Shown here piece by piece: positions 10,901 through 24,000 of a DNA stretch of 64,000 bases (position 1 is its first letter; the number at the start of each line of letters is the position of its first letter). Under the pieces are notes generated by a model. The model saw only the letters and a program-made list of their open reading frames with translations, did not search any database and was not told the origin of the DNA. Origin of the DNA: Haemonchus contortus (taxonomy: Eukaryota > Nematoda > Chromadorea > Rhabditida > Trichostrongylidae); NCBI GenBank assembly GCA_000469685.2, contig LS997563.1:33758468-33822467 (forward strand), written 5' to 3'. Both the position numbers and the translations under genes were made by a program.

Positions 10901-13792
10901 GATGTGAAGATTTTGCACGTCAATTTGGCACGCTTTTCATAAGGAAAATATACAGGTTAAGCAAGAAATCTGTGCAATAGAGAATTGCGAGGCCTCCTGG
11001 TGCTGATTGAATGATAACCGATCGAAGTATCAGGCTATGTTACGTACCCCATTGTCTTTTCAACTTCCCCAGCGACAAGTTGACTCCTTGGTATCTCTGG
11101 GATCGTTTCGATGAGCTGTGGTTGCTATGTTATGAGTGATGCCGGAAGTCTTTTGATAATGATAAAGTTTAAAAGCTTCTGAAAGCATCGACAGCAAACA
11201 AGATGGAGTGGACCTCGGGTATGACAACATCTTGAAATAAGCTCAGATCTTACACTCTCTAATATCATCGAACAACAATACTTCTACAGAGTCACCCATA
11301 CGATCCCTCCTTGGGTAACTCGGCCATTCTGTCCTCATTTCGTACTTCTCCAGAGTTATCCATACGATCCCTTAGGATAACTCGGCCATGCTGCCCTCAT
11401 TCCGTAAGGAGTCATAGGATCACGTCCTATGACTCCCTACGAAATGAGAGCACCATGGACAACTGGTACGGTTACTGTCTGTAAGGGCATCTTCGTGGCA
11501 CTCACTATCGTTGTAGCTTCTGGATATTGGTACTCGCCGGTGCTTCTGTCCTCTCTCCCTTCCAAATCTCACTTAGGGGCGGTAGGTGGTTTATTTGCTT
11601 CTAGTTGTGGTGCACTTAGTGGAGTGTATAAATGAAAAAACAAAAATAAAATAAAATAAGAGCTTTTCCTCTGTCCGACTTTCATGTCTCACGTTATTTG
11701 AAATCAAGGGCAAGAAGTATCATATTTGGTCTTAAATATACTACATTCAATGAAAAGTTCAGGAGTCGTTGGGATGTTAAGCGAACTATTGTTTGAATAT
11801 CACATGCTCCATGAAGCGAGTTAGAGCTTGGCAAATTGCCAGCCTTAGAAACCTGCAACGCATTTTTTCAAAAATAAAACTCACATGAAATCAGAACTAG
11901 TAAGAATGTCACTATAACGGCTATCAACGTTGAAGGACCAGCCAAAGTTGTCAGTGAGAAAGGCATTAAGACGAAAATCAGCAGTGGTATAGACGAAGCA
12001 CATACTGAAAGGGAAAATGATTAGGTCCTTCTATGTACATAGTTCTATTGTATCACTTTGGCACGAGTTTAATTTGACACCACTGCAACTTTCTTTATTT
12101 TTCTTTGAAGCTCTACAAAGAGGTTCACAGAGTTCCTGAGCGGTACATAATACTCTTTCGGGAATTCTTACTATCTCACCTAAAGGATGCCCAAATAGCC
12201 GGGGAATAAGAACGGTGAGGCAGAAGGTATGTTCACAATCAACTCTCGTAATGATATCTTCTCAGGCCAACCGGGCCTCATTTCCGTCCTGGATCACTTA
12301 TTTTGTACCAGACTCATCAGGGAGGATCAAAGCACTGACCTGAACATCGACTGGTCATTGCAAGTCATTGTATGGAGACCACATACTCGTTCAAACTGAC
12401 TCCTAAATGGAGGTCGGATGCAAGGGCGCATCCAAAAAACGGAATTTTATTGCTGAAGGCTTTATCCTTTTCCTTTTATCGGCGGATCAGTAGTGATGGA
12501 CGTTTGCATAACCACAAGATCCCTTAAGAATAACAGCAATAGCCCACTTAGTTCACTGTTTAGTTTGACTTATTTCACTGTGAAGTTTCCAGTAATACGA
12601 ATTCGTGAATACGAAAAGGAATTAGGAAAATAATTGCAAGCAAGTTGGGGTCACTATACAACGCTTACAGTATCACATTAAATGTCACTGCTGATCCATG
12701 ATTGCTCCACGAGTAGTTGAATATGGTTCGCTCAGATCCTGCTCTACGATTTTGCTGGAATAGTGGGTTAAAAGTGGTTCTATAGAGACCAGTCGAACAG
12801 GTTCGGTCTAACGGAATCCGTTCAACCACTTCCATGAAATTTGTCGGCCCACCAGGCCAAAAGACTCACAGGAACTCCATCATACGTAATAAAAATCCAG
12901 GGCGAACTGGATTGCGTTTGGACTTTCACAATTGAGTTACGAGAACGGTTAGGGTATCGGGCAACCGGGCTGGCACTCTATTGCAATGCTCGAATTCAGC
13001 AACCATCAACATAAGCGGCTAAAGAAATCATGGAGCTAGCCGATGCCAATTTCAGTATTCTTTCCCTTTCCTGAGAAATCTCCTTGCAGAAACTGAATGA
13101 CTACAGATAAAAGATGAACAGCTTCGATGCGGCAGGATGCTCTCTGATGCTCTTGATCGTGATTTGCTCACAGGAGTTATTATGAAAGGGCTTCCAGAGA
13201 GTCTTATCTCCCATAGGTTGGTGAAAATTAACTTGAAAAATCAGCAGAACGACGACTACAAGCTATGACTAGATTGCCTTCATAAGAACAAAGTTGCGCG
13301 CTGGCCATATCCAATCTTTTTATCTCTACTATCAGAAAGATAATTGAGTAATTGGCATAGTTGTTAACTGAACTCCTTTACAGAATTCTTGCTTGACCGT
13401 ATCTCGAAATTGTAGGATTGGAAGACTTTTTTATCCCAAGAGCTTTTGCAGAGAGATGCTGCAACACGCAAAAAACAACGTTGACCGGTTTTTAGATGCT
13501 TTATAGATGAGGTGCGTCGAAGAATGTGTAAATGGATTTTCCCAGAATTTCAAATTTTCGTCAAAATTCCTACGCATTCGTTTAAATTCCACGAATTTTC
13601 TGCAGTCTATCACCTATTCAGAATCTTCCGGTCCTCATTCAAGCAGGATGTTGATGTCATCGTAGGAAAAGCTAGCAAACCAGAGAACGTACCTAAAGCT
13701 ATTGTTAATGGAAGTCCCAAGGCTCTGTTGAATTCCGAATGGTGAAGAAATTGTTCGGTGATTCGCTTCTTACGTAGAAAGCTACTCACCAT
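1901..13792 (-). CDS. Divergent SLC7-type cationic amino acid transporter (CAT family)
   Basis: I read eleven exons: 13792-13693, 12004-11885, 9038-8872, 8810-8661, 6582-6448, 5294-5131, 5065-4985, 2944-2850, 2791-2640, 2082-2020 and 1966-1901. Every junction keeps phase, and several introns are 53-65 nt. The product is about 430 residues and largely hydrophobic. CAT landmarks appear in family order: a small N-terminal helix (HSEFNRALGL), AGPSTLIAVIV, the AELSSALPKN block (as in AEFGARVPKAG), ELPAFFAGWT, FGFDG at the exon 5 end, AGVDAASYLFDETKSPRRK (the FVGFDxIATTGEE region), and AAKYMLTVAAVCGLSG followed by PGSRIINALSTD. Members of the family move arginine, lysine or related amino acids across the plasma membrane. 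The start is taken at MVSSFLRKK because TTTTCTTTCAG|CACA immediately precedes it, as expected for spliced-leader addition. The protein is shorter than the usual 600-residue CATs, and the TGEE-type motif is degenerate, so substrate cannot be inferred. The last two exons are the least certain. Confidence 0.85.
2300..2493 (-). repeat. tRNA-derived SINE, minus-strand copy
   Basis: On the minus strand the head reads GGTGTAGTGGTAGATGG (A-box-like) and then GGGTTCGAACCC (perfect B box), 40-50 bp apart as in a tRNA promoter. The head does not fold into a complete tRNA. The tail carries the block TTCTGAATGGAAGTTGAA, corresponding to ATGGAGGTCGAATGC in the copies near 27.8 and 29.1 kb. It lies in intron 9 of the transporter gene. 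Confidence 0.55.
5705..5990. repeat. Degenerate SINE-like remnant
   Basis: The start (TTTCCATTCGGAATCATA) resembles the inverted SINE tail seen at 2350-2370, and a B-box-like GGTTCGATTTCC occurs near 5851. The parts are not in the usual order or spacing, so this could be two old fragments. It lies in transporter intron 5. Confidence 0.25.
9187..10445 (+). mobile_element. Defective mariner transposon (irritans-like, hookworm bandit type)
   Basis: Inverted termini GGTTGTTCGGAAAGGAATGC (left) and its near-perfect complement at 10423-10445 are flanked by TA at 9185-9186 and 10446-10447. One frame from about 9354 to 10370 reads as a mariner transposase. It has a helix-turn-helix N-terminal half (SESQCRRWYRRFKN, TTRELATHVGCSHSTIHEHL), then the catalytic D in SDEKW, the second D in LLDNARQHV, and the third in PYNPDLIPSDDHQF (D,D34D class). 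The frame is intact but broken by in-frame stops near 9699, 9948, 9954 and 10284, so no active enzyme is made. It lies in transporter intron 2, on the opposite strand to the host gene. Such elements move by cut and paste at TA sites. Confidence 0.92.
10502..10660. repeat. GC-rich imperfect palindrome
   Basis: The left arm (GCTGCTTTCATACTCCGCGA, from 10504) is complementary to the right arm ending near 10648, whose complement reads GGCTGCATTCATAGTCCGCG. Both arms continue into GC-rich sequence. The strong GC contrast with its AT-rich surroundings explains the overlapping open frames here on both strands, which I do not take as genes. The GCATTCATA end resembles the foldback element at 42140. 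Confidence 0.4.
11290..11448. repeat. Short direct repeat followed by a 24-bp-arm hairpin
   Basis: A block with CCATACGATCCCTY and GTAACTCGGCCAT/GATAACTCGGCCAT occurs twice, near 11297 and 11361. It is followed by a near-perfect inverted repeat, arms 11396-11419 and 11425-11448 with a 5-nt loop; the inner arm GGAGTCATAGGA is perfect. It lies in transporter intron 2. Confidence 0.55.
12290..12480 (+). repeat. SINE tail fragment
   Basis: The segment AATGGAGGTCGGATGCAAGG at 12406 and the following CAAAAAACGG...GCTGAAGGCTTTATCC match the 3' half of the SINEs at 27.9 and 29.2 kb. The tRNA-like head is not clear here. Confidence 0.4.
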
Positions 13793-13796
13793 TGTG

Positions 13797-13807
13797 CTGA
13801 AAGAAAA
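13797..13807 (-). promoter_or_regulatory. Probable spliced-leader trans-splice acceptor of the transporter gene
   Basis: The minus strand reads TTTTCTTTCAG and then CACAATGG, so the acceptor sits four bases upstream of the chosen start codon. No coding exon is needed upstream. A strong polypyrimidine acceptor directly before the ATG is typical of nematode spliced-leader trans-splicing. Confidence 0.55.
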
Positions 13808-14587
13808 GAAAACAGAATTAAAGAGGGAAAGTGAAACCTTGATTAGGCGGTTTTTACTGGAATACGGGTGTAACGAAGGAAATGTAAACAAGTATCAGGT
13901 GTACAAAATGTGAGCAGGGTTACCGGCAACTGGCGGAAGGACTTTCTGAGTTTTTTATTGGAACAAGCTCAATCCGTTCTTTAGAAGAAATTGATAACAG
14001 AGCTGATCACAGTAATTAAGAGGATTGCATGGAATCTTTCGAAGTGCCCTCCGGAATCATGGAGCTCGTGAGTGGCCATACCCTTCGAGGTGATACTTGT
14101 TCATAACTTTCATTCGAGTAAAACAATTGTCCGAGTGGCTTACTATGTATGGAAGGTGCTGATCGTTCCTGCTCTTATAAAAGCAGGAGTTGATTTCGCT
14201 GACTTCCCGGATATAGTGTCATATTAGTGATGATACTCAGAGCTCCTGGATACTGAGGGCCCTTACAACATTGTTACGCAAAAAAAGGAAGAGGAGATCT
14301 CAAGGAAAAGTTCAGTGGATGCTGGTTTAATCACACGTGTACTGTGAATTTGAAAGAAAACATTGTGGTGACTGCAAATCATGTCGAGAGATATGTAACG
14401 GCTTCGACTACGCTTTCCTTTAGTGATGCCGATAGGTTCTGATAAGAACTACTCCACTAATAAAGAAATGAAAAAGCCCATGCGAAATGAGCGAACCAGC
14501 AAAGGGGCGAGAGAATGTTGCTTCGAGAATTCGAGAAGGAGGCAATGTTTAGCAGTTAATTTCGATGCACCACTTATTCCGCTTCTA
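13800..14587. other. Upstream region of the transporter gene
   Basis: This is non-coding as far as I can tell. It should contain the promoter of the minus-strand transporter operon. No TATA-like or other specific site stands out. Confidence 0.35.
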
Positions 14588-15046
14588 CAGTGGCCTTGCA
14601 AGTCTTCGGCCAAACGCACATGTTTAAGTAAAGCATATTTCACACTATCCAACACTACTTTATTGCGAAGCAGCAATATCCACATAACTAGAGCAAGTTG
14701 TTTGTCGCGGTAGACGCTTGCTGAAAGCAAAGCTAGCAATGTCTCCAGTTCTTCGCAACTCCTGTGCGTTTTTCTCTTTCACTGTGTTCTACATGAACGC
14801 TCATACATTGTGGACATGGCAAAAAGGAAGAAAAACCAAGAGCGAACAATGTCCGTATTTCCAGTTGGTTTTGAGTTAAGCTCTTCGGGATATCTGGAAC
14901 ATGATCAGATTGCAGCTTACTAGTGGGAAACATTCACAATACACCTATGCTACACATATTGGAATCTCGCTTGATTAGATCTAGTAGGAAAGGAGTTACG
15001 ACTGAAAAGTGGACTGAAGATGGCCGAAGACTTTTAAGCGCTACTG
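14588..15046 (+). repeat. Tc1-like MITE, copy A
   Basis: It starts CAGTGGCCTTGCAAGTCTTC after TA (14586-14587) and ends GACTTTTAAGCGCTACTG at 15046. It matches the 58.9-kb copy throughout, including GAACATGATCAGAT, GATTAGATCTAGTA and GGAGTTACGACTGAAAAGT. Short open frames on both strands inside it are chance frames. It is shorter (459 bp) and more diverged at the left terminus than copy B. Confidence 0.75.
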
Positions 15047-18000
15047 AACCTGGTATAAAGGATAAATATTTTCTATTCATTAAAAGTGATATTTTTGGAA
15101 AGAAGTCCGAAACTGATCTAACAAAAACCTCTGAACAAATTAATCCGATACTTTATCCCCTTATGGACTTTTGTTCCAGTAATGCCTTTTGTAACGCTCC
15201 CTTCTACTCCCATTCAAATGCGCACCGAGCAATAACATTCACATGCTTTCTGCCTACACATCAAAACTTCAACATGCCCGAATTTCGCCCTTTGGTTTTC
15301 ATCTTCCAGGAAGGTCAGTATCATTTAGTCTATCTCAGGCAGATGCACGGCACTTACTCGGTCCCCATCTTGTCCGTTGAGGTAACACAATGCGATTCTT
15401 CCGAGAAGCTCTGCTCAGGTCTACATCAACAAATCAACACAGAAGTATAAAAGGGTTTTAAATTTCATACGTTAGGTTGAAAATATTAAATTATCGTTGA
15501 ATATGCATTTCTGAACCCTTCGATGGAATTTTCTCGACAGAATGAGGCTGGAATCTGAGAAAAACTGAGAAAACGGCTTTGAAGGATGACTGATGGCATG
15601 ATGATGAGGATGCCGTAAGCTGAAGAACCGAATCAGATTTAGCGAAGGCGAGTCGCAAATGGGTCTAATTCAGTGGGACGAGCGCAAAACTGTGTTACAG
15701 CCACCTCATGGCAACGAAAACATCTGGGCGACAACCAACAACGCCTCTTCTGTTTGGACTACTGCCAGTCGCATGTAACAGGAGAAGTCTGTTGATGAGA
15801 TGCCAACGAAATTAAAATGTGGAATATGAGAGCTCCAAAATCTGAAAGACGCATGAAGTGCCTCAGGAAAGAATGAAATGGCACTTAAAAGCTGAAGTTT
15901 CAACGAAAGGGGACTCTCCTAAGAGGGTGGACATATAAAAAACTGTAAAGAGGGGCACTACTGCGTAGGAGGGGTTCTTGGGAAGGCGAGAAAAAGCGGA
16001 AAATTACAAAGAGGATTCGACACCTCGACTTCCAAAGCCTGAATAACAAGTGAAGAATTTCTGCAAAAAATATTTTCCAGTAAACATTATGCCGTGTAGG
16101 CTAAGGAATAAATATTGCCAGCAAGGAAGTGGCAGTCAACGCGCCACATAGGAATTCCCCAGGGTTCACTGCGATTTGTCAAGTCAAACTGCTTCAGGCA
16201 ACAGCGTCAGAGCGATTGAAAAAGCGATTTCGGAAAGAATCGCAATTGTGATTCGGTAGGGCAAAAATAATGTCGGCAAGCAGAGGGGCTATCAAAAATG
16301 CGATCTTGAACTTGGCAAAGATGTAAGGCTAAAGTGTAAACCGAGACCTGGAGCATAGTGGAATCACCTGATTTGAGGGAGTTGAAAGGACAACTTGTGT
16401 AAAGTCTATTGGAGTTTTCATTGAACTATGGAGAGGGAAGCACGTAGCTGAAGGAAAAAGTACGTAGGAAGTTGGAAACACCACTTTTGTTCTCTCTCCT
16501 GGTAAGGCCTAGATGTGAAAGCGCGAATTATGGGTGATATATCAGTAGGGTCGCGGGAGCTCGGGCGGGTGCAAGTTCGCATGGGAATGCGATTATTCGA
16601 CAACGCTGACGTTCTTCCATCCCATCTGCCATGAGTTTTTCCCAGTCCCAAATGTCCAGGCGAAATGACATCCTTCAACATGAGGAAAAGCCGAAACTCG
16701 GTGATGCGACGTGGTAACATGTGGGACACTAACCAACAACATCTTTATCGTAGCGAAAAATACCTCTAAGGAGGTTGCTCATCACGAATGCCAACTGCTT
16801 TTGGGAGCATTAGCAGCTTTTCGAAAGACTTTGGAGAAAATGGAGGAGTCGTGAGGAAGGCTAATTGTTATTCTTTAGCGACCCTTCAAGCCCACGGGAC
16901 GAAAAAAACATAAACTGCTAGTTCGAAGTTGACGCAACCCTGGAAGACTGACGACATTCCACGAGTGGGAGGGGAGGTGTTGCGAATGAGATGGGGATAT
17001 GGGGAATCGTCACAGTGAATATCAAATAAGGGATAAAAAATCAAATCTCGCGGGGGAAATGCCGCAGAGACGGATGGCCGCGAAGTCTTCAGCCGCAAAG
17101 AACGCTAATGAACTTGTACTCGCCCCAGTTCAACCTCATACTACTTCAGTAACCCCCGACGTTGTTCAACTGAAACAATCGAAGCTACTTATTCCCTTTT
17201 ATCGAGACTGCAAAATGAGAGATACCTATAGGAAGCACTCCCCTAATAGCAAGCTGAATTTGACGATGAGGAGGAGGAATCTGTTTCGAAGAAATTCTCC
17301 TATTGAAATGCCTTCACAATGAAACTAGGGTGCCTAGAAGAGATGCCTGTAATACCAGTTCTTCATCGTTATCTTCGAAGTCCTGCCCTTGATCTTTGCA
17401 ATTTAAAGGCAGTACATCAGAACAGACGAGCTTGTAAGAACCTTACACTGAGAAATAATTTTACACTGATTGTAAGTACGTGATAACCAACACCATTCAA
17501 TGATCATCCAGTGGGACTCTGAGCTTTTTGCCTCAATTCAGAAATTTATGTAGTAATACCATTAGCCTTTGACAGGTCATGTTGTTGGCTCTCGAGGTGT
17601 TCACTGATGTTTTTCGAATTTGTGCTTGCGTGTGAAAAAGTCGAATGGAAATAACATCTTTCATGTTGCCCTTTGAACATTTCGAATGCTTTCTTCAAAA
17701 ATAACTGAATTCCCATTCTATGAATCTGGAGTGATTTGGACTGACTAGCTTATTTCGAAGAGCCTGGTGCTGCTGAGTTTGTTAGTGATAGTTTATTCCA
17801 AGAAACTACCAAAATTCTTAGGAGGAAGAATAAATCACAATTCCAAACAGTTGCTGGGATCCAGCTCTTCCTCAGGGACTGTTCCATTTCATTGGATTTT
17901 GAACGACACCCATTTGAAATCGACACGACATCAATCTTAGCAGTCGGCTTCATAATTCGATCTGTGGTAAAAACCCTACAGAAATTCAAGGCCAGATGAA

Positions 18001-21000
18001 ACTGGAGTAGCTTTTGCATCTACTTGGGTGAGGTGCCAGTATTATTTAACTGATGTTAGATCAGCTTTACTATATCGGGACATCTTCCTAATTTGTTCAT
18101 TCGAGATTCAATTATTATCGGAATTCTAAGCCCCTGTACATTCTATAGATATGTACGTTTTCGTATATGATGATTTGTCGGCCAGCATGGAACTCAGAAT
18201 CGTAAACCGAGGTGTCGTTCAGTTGCAGTCGACCAACCCTCTGGTGGACTTTGAGCCTTTCTTGAAAAAAGTTTTCCTCCGTTCTACTTGCGTCATTGAC
18301 GTTCATTCTTATTCTGGTTTGCAGATCACAAAAGGGATAGCTACTTGACAAAAGCGTAGGAGGAGATGAGTTTATTCCGTCATCTACATACACACCACCG
18401 CTGCAACCTTCCCTGGAGTTCCTCGTCCTCTGACCTACTCTTGCATTGTTTTTTTTTTTGCTTACCAAAGTTTTTATCGAATATGGTTATCCTTAATCAC
18501 CATTCGCATCTCCATCAGAAGAAAACGTTGAATGTTTCCTTTTCTACTAGGCTGATCAAACGGTTATACAGATGTAAGTAAGAAAATGCATTACATTCGA
18601 TGAGATGGAGTTAATCAAGCCTGGGGAATCAAACTGTAGTCGAATCTCATGCCGGTTTTCCATCCAATAAATTTCTTGCTCTTATCGAAACCATTAGAAC
18701 ATATATACTTGTGGATGGTACTACTCTCCACTGAAACAGGTTAGCTGAGCTTCTCGACTGGTTACATCCTATCGCTCTAGGAAATGTCACGAATGGGTAT
18801 TATTCCGTAGAAGTCCTCTCAAACTTCGAAGGTCATATGTCGTTCTCGCTCCCATTTTTGAAGCAAGCCGATATTATGGGTAAAAATTTAATCGGCTGTA
18901 CTAGCCGTTTTCTTCCCCACCTGTGCCCATGTTAATGGTCAGCAGACATTGATTATCAGAGCAGTAATCAGCAATGTAGCTGGCATTCCTTCTTATTTGA
19001 GGAGATACGCTATTTTACCCAGTGCACTAAGGGTTTTGAAGACGGTACTCAAAATTTTTAATCTACCGTATATCGCTTTGTTTCCTTTCTCTCGTCAATG
19101 ATCGTCAATGACAATGACTTTCTTCGACGAACTCCTAGGTTTCAAAAGTGAATTACAGGGGAATTTGACATTAAATCGCATATTTTGACATCAAATGGAA
19201 CAGCTGATCCTTTCCTGCTGTTCTTGCAGATAAAAAGCCTCAGCGGTCAGATTCTTCTACTTCCAATAATCATGGGCTAGTAAGATCAAGTGAGAAACAA
19301 GTTCACCTGAGGCTCATCCTATCTAAACCGCAGTCATACCAGCTCAGGGTAGTCGGTGGACCGCAAGGTCGACTATCCCAAAGGTTAGTTAACAACTTCT
19401 CATTTCCTTATCCACGCCCTGTGAACTTTCTCTGAAGATTGAAAAAGTGTTTGACCGAATGGGTTCTCAAGTGGTTTTTGTCCTTACAGACTCCGAGAAA
19501 GGTGAAGGCACCGAAACCTCAGCTCAGAATAGAATAATGTTTTAATTTTGGTTCCACATCTCAAGAAAAAACCTCAAAACTGAATTCTAAATGGTTTTCG
19601 AGAGAACAGGCGTGGCATTTTGTGGCGATGTTTAGCACAAACAAACTTTTCTGATTATCAAGTAACTCAGAGTTTGCTTGCTCGACATCTCAATTATTAA
19701 CGGAAGGCCCCAAAAAATACACTGCAAAGGACCACTTGCACAAGTTTTACAGAGGAAGATGAGAATCTAAACAATCTCTTCACTCACACCCCTTTTTTCT
19801 CAAAGCACTTCCGTTCGAGGGAGAGGAGGGGCGGACTATAAACCAGATTCCCACGGAATGCGAAAATGGAAAACAGCTAGGCAGCTTTGCTCACGTAGAA
19901 TCGCAAAAATTACTGCTTAGGTAATATAACGCCGACTGAACACCACCAGCAGAAGCAGCATTTCTCAGTCTCTTTTTAAGCAACTGGGCTTTGTGGACAC
20001 CTTCTGGTAGATTCAGTACCAGAAAAAGAAGTTTTCCCAACCGGATCTCCCAGAGCAGAGGTCTGGACCCATGATTGATCCTTGGATGGCGATTGTGACT
20101 ACTTCTTCTTTTCCCTATATGCAGAAACGACGACAATTGTACTTCGATTTCCAGATCCCCATGCTTGAACTTACACTTCTTACATTTTCATTACAACGAA
20201 CTTCGGTAGCGAGGTTTCTGATATGGATTGATATTGGACCTGGGACGTGGAAGATAAGGGTCAGCCCCTCGTTAGGCTGTCTGGCATTGAAACCACTCGA
20301 AATTTGCATTTGAGAGAGACAAGCGAAGAGATGATCAATTTCTTACATGAAGTTCAATTACACTGATTACGTCTTTTGAACTGTTCAATCTGTTCCCAAG
20401 GTAGCATCAATCCTGCGGAGTTGAAGGAGAAACCTCCCCGACACATAGCAGGTGAAGGGCTTTAGGCATGAGGTACGTAAAGAGCTGGCGCGCCAATCCA
20501 GTTCAGCACCTAATCAACAGCATCAAGTAGTGCTTGAAAAACCACGTCACGGGCCTCGTCCAGTGTTCCAACAAATCATCCAAAAACAGGGTAGATGAAG
20601 CCTTTGAAGACATCCAACATAATCACTGGATTAACAGTTTCTCAGCAGGATTTCGAGCCACTATTTTATCTTTTCGGTTCTTAAAGTTGTGAAGACATTT
20701 CATTGAAAATCGTGAACAAATTTTTCACAAATATCTTAGGAAGGATGGTCAGATCAACAAAACGAAGAGCTGGTAAATCGATACAACAGTAAATGTTTTT
20801 TAGAGTATATCTACACTGCACTTCCGAAAATAGCGCCTCTTGCCCTTCCTTAGCTTATCCTTTCAGCTATGCGCACAATGTGCGATTGAGTGGGCTTGTG
20901 CCTCAAGATATGCAGCGTTTACATTGGAGTGCATGATATGAAAACAACAGACGTATCAAAACGAGGCAAAACGTTGGGAAGGTAGTCCTATTTGGTTTCT

Positions 21001-24000
21001 CTTGTTACTTCCTCTTTCCCCTATCCTCTTCTTCAATAGTGCACGGAAGCGTAGTAAGGCAGGGCTCGTCACACCGTTTTGTCATCAATGCCATTGAATG
21101 AATTTGCAACACCAATTAATCATCCAGTCTTGATAGCTACAGCTGTTTCTTATCTGCTTTCTTGACAACTTCTCTGCGGATGAACAGACAGGCACATTAC
21201 ATACCAGATAGAAAAACCGACAAGTTGAAACGTCCACACAAAGGGGCGGTGGTAATTTACGCAGAAGATTGGTGGTATCCTAATACAATGCAGATAAAAT
21301 CAATTTTATTTATCGGAGTCGAGGAGAGACCGATTTCCTACACAGGGGAATGAAGTTCAATAATGAATTATTACTGAATTTGATTCCCTTCAGCATCTAC
21401 CAAGCAGAGAAGCAGGCTTTCCACTTTATCGAAGCCTATGTAGCTCATATGCGTCTTCTACCTTCATCACCAGAATACGTGAAGCCTTTTGCAATCCCAT
21501 ACAAAAGCATGGGATTGCAAAAGGCTGCAGGCTTTTGGTTAGTTTATCCAGCATTTAGGTCAATGGAAGAGGGCTCGGAGGGGAAATTCGTGTGAGCTCG
21601 CTATTATTTGTGCCACCGATACAACAAGACCAGAACAGCTAATAGCAGCAGACTAACTTCAACGTTAGTAGTCGCTTATGGTGTTGGAAGTGATGTGGTA
21701 ACCCCGAAAGAGAACTCGTCCAAACAATTCGTATTTTGATGCACTTCGTCCAAACACCACTGACTTATCAAAACATTTCTTCGTCCTCCCAGTATCTACT
21801 TATTTTTCCATAAATCCGATTTGTTGGGCCTGCTGCCTTCAAACTAGGTTTTTTGGCTCACTCAACCAAAGCTATAAATATATGCAAAAGCATGAATCCA
21901 CTTGAAATTTTACGAATACAAAAAGGCCTAGTACCTACGTACTCGAATAAAAATTGAAATGTCTTCATTCCCAAGATTCCTCCTTTCATTTAGAAATCTC
22001 TGCAATGCACCATTTGAGCCCACGTTTCTTTCCGATAAGAGTGTTTGAACGACGCCCCCATTGACGTCCGGCATATGCCTCGGGGCGCTGGCTCGCAGTC
22101 TCTCGAGAGTTCTTCATCATCCCCTTATCGGGAGACAATATAAGGTCCTAGAAACTGAATTGTTCCTTCTTTGCGGTTTTTTCGTGAAGTCTTACGCCGA
22201 AGGGGACCCGCCACTTATAGCTATTTTAGGCGATGTTAAAAAATATTAAGTATTAGCTTATAGTATAGTATGAGCGAGAATTTTCAGAGAGTGGGGAAAA
22301 ATGGAAAGAAAATTAATCTTCAAGATAGCACTACAAACTGTTAATCAGAAGCACAATATGTAACAGAGGGCATTAGGCAGTCTTACTTGCCCCTAATCCC
22401 AGTCCGCGTTCCACAGCCGATCGTCTAATTGTAAGTTAGCCGTAGCCGTGTCTGTGGATAAGTCAGCTGAATTTGTAATCCGAATCGACCTTTCAACCAA
22501 AATATTGAGAGTAGGTGCAGAAGAAAAAGGCAGTGTGGTATTTTAAAAGGAAGAGAGTTCAACAGGCGGATTCTTCACAAACCCTAGAGGAAAGTAGGTC
22601 TTACCTTCCTAAACTATGCCAAGATTAATAGAAAATCCCATTAGTCAACATTCGATTCCGAAAATGTAAATGAATATGAAAAGGAGAAAATTCTCGTAAT
22701 AAGATACTGTATGAAAAGAAAGACCTGAGCTCGGAACTTGAAGACAAAATCGTTCCAGTGCATATCACATAAGAACACTGGCCCTGGCAAGCTCAATTCA
22801 TCTTCATCATCCCGAGAGCATTAATTGATTCAATAGTTTTTTGAGGGGATAAGGTCAGTCATTCCTTGATAAAAACTGAGAGCCTGAAACTTTTCAAAAA
22901 AGTATCGAACCATTTAATGATCTCAGTCTGATGAAAATTTTAATTAGTCAAGGCTGGAAGCAATCTAAAAAAAATATACTACAGAGTAAACTACTAGTTT
23001 TTTCAATGTCACTTCCCCGTGTGGCAATTTCATAGCGAGGGCACTCCAGTTGCCTAGAAAGCAATTATTAATACCACAAAAAACAAAATACAGTGCCGTT
23101 TTTGTCTCAAAATTCGATATATTCATTGGAATTCATCAATCCATTGTTTTGCAACATCGAAAGTGCTGCAATGTCATGCATCTGCTCAGCTCCGAACCCA
23201 CTTCACACCTCTAGTGAATCCCCAGAACAATGGGCTTTCTGGCAAGCCTTTGCTCCGTGAGTCAACCAGACGCTGTGACCTATCGAGCTCAAATACGAGT
23301 TTTAACGGCTAATTGTAAAAGAAAGCGATGATTTCAGCAGGGTTGTTCTCGCATCATTACTGTAGGCCTTGCTATGTGAGGGATACTCCGTTCCCATGGA
23401 CGGGTAGTTTCCAAGGTGAGCGTGAAATCAGAAGAGCAATTAAAGAACGTATAAATGTGGGGACCGATCATGCCGGTTCTTGAAAAATTGCTTGCGTACC
23501 TTCTTAAGGTTCCTCATAGTCGTTGTGGAAGCCATCCTCGATAGGCTCGATCTATATTTCAGTTTGGTTCTTCAAAACTCAGAAATTTGCTCAGAGAACA
23601 TCAGAATAAAATGGGCTATGAAAAGATCTTTGGGACGGCTTCCAGATACTGATAAATCAGAATAAAGCATCCCGCCTAGTTGGATTCATTCCGGAAGATA
23701 CTAGAGAGCTGTACACCACGTTAAGGACCAGATTACGTAGGTCAATATCCTAGGGCGTCAGACAATAGACTCGAGTAGTATGTAGTACTCGCTGCACCCG
23801 TAGCGGGCTGGAGAATCTCAGAAAAAAAAATATTTGAATTTCTACGTAGTAGAACATTCCCAAGCAGCAAAATCGCCATCAAAGATTTTGATTACGAAAA
23901 CGCCTTCTCAAAAGCGGGTGGTGGACTTTGTACTCGAATCCCCACGGGAAGCAGCCCTGTTTCCGCGGCCGGTCGACTGCGTTCGATCGGGATCGGCAAG

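Noticed and set aside
10373..10918. Three overlapping 100-140-codon frames
   Set aside because: They overlap on both strands in a GC-rich imperfect palindrome, where low stop frequency explains them.
13080..13260. Gag-like phrase (MKGLPESLISHRLV)
   Set aside because: Too short and isolated, with stops on both sides and no accompanying retroelement domains.
14923..15450. 175-codon plus-strand protein
   Set aside because: The first 40 codons are MITE sequence. The remainder has no splice context or recognisable similarity, so I list it only as part of a gene-poor stretch.
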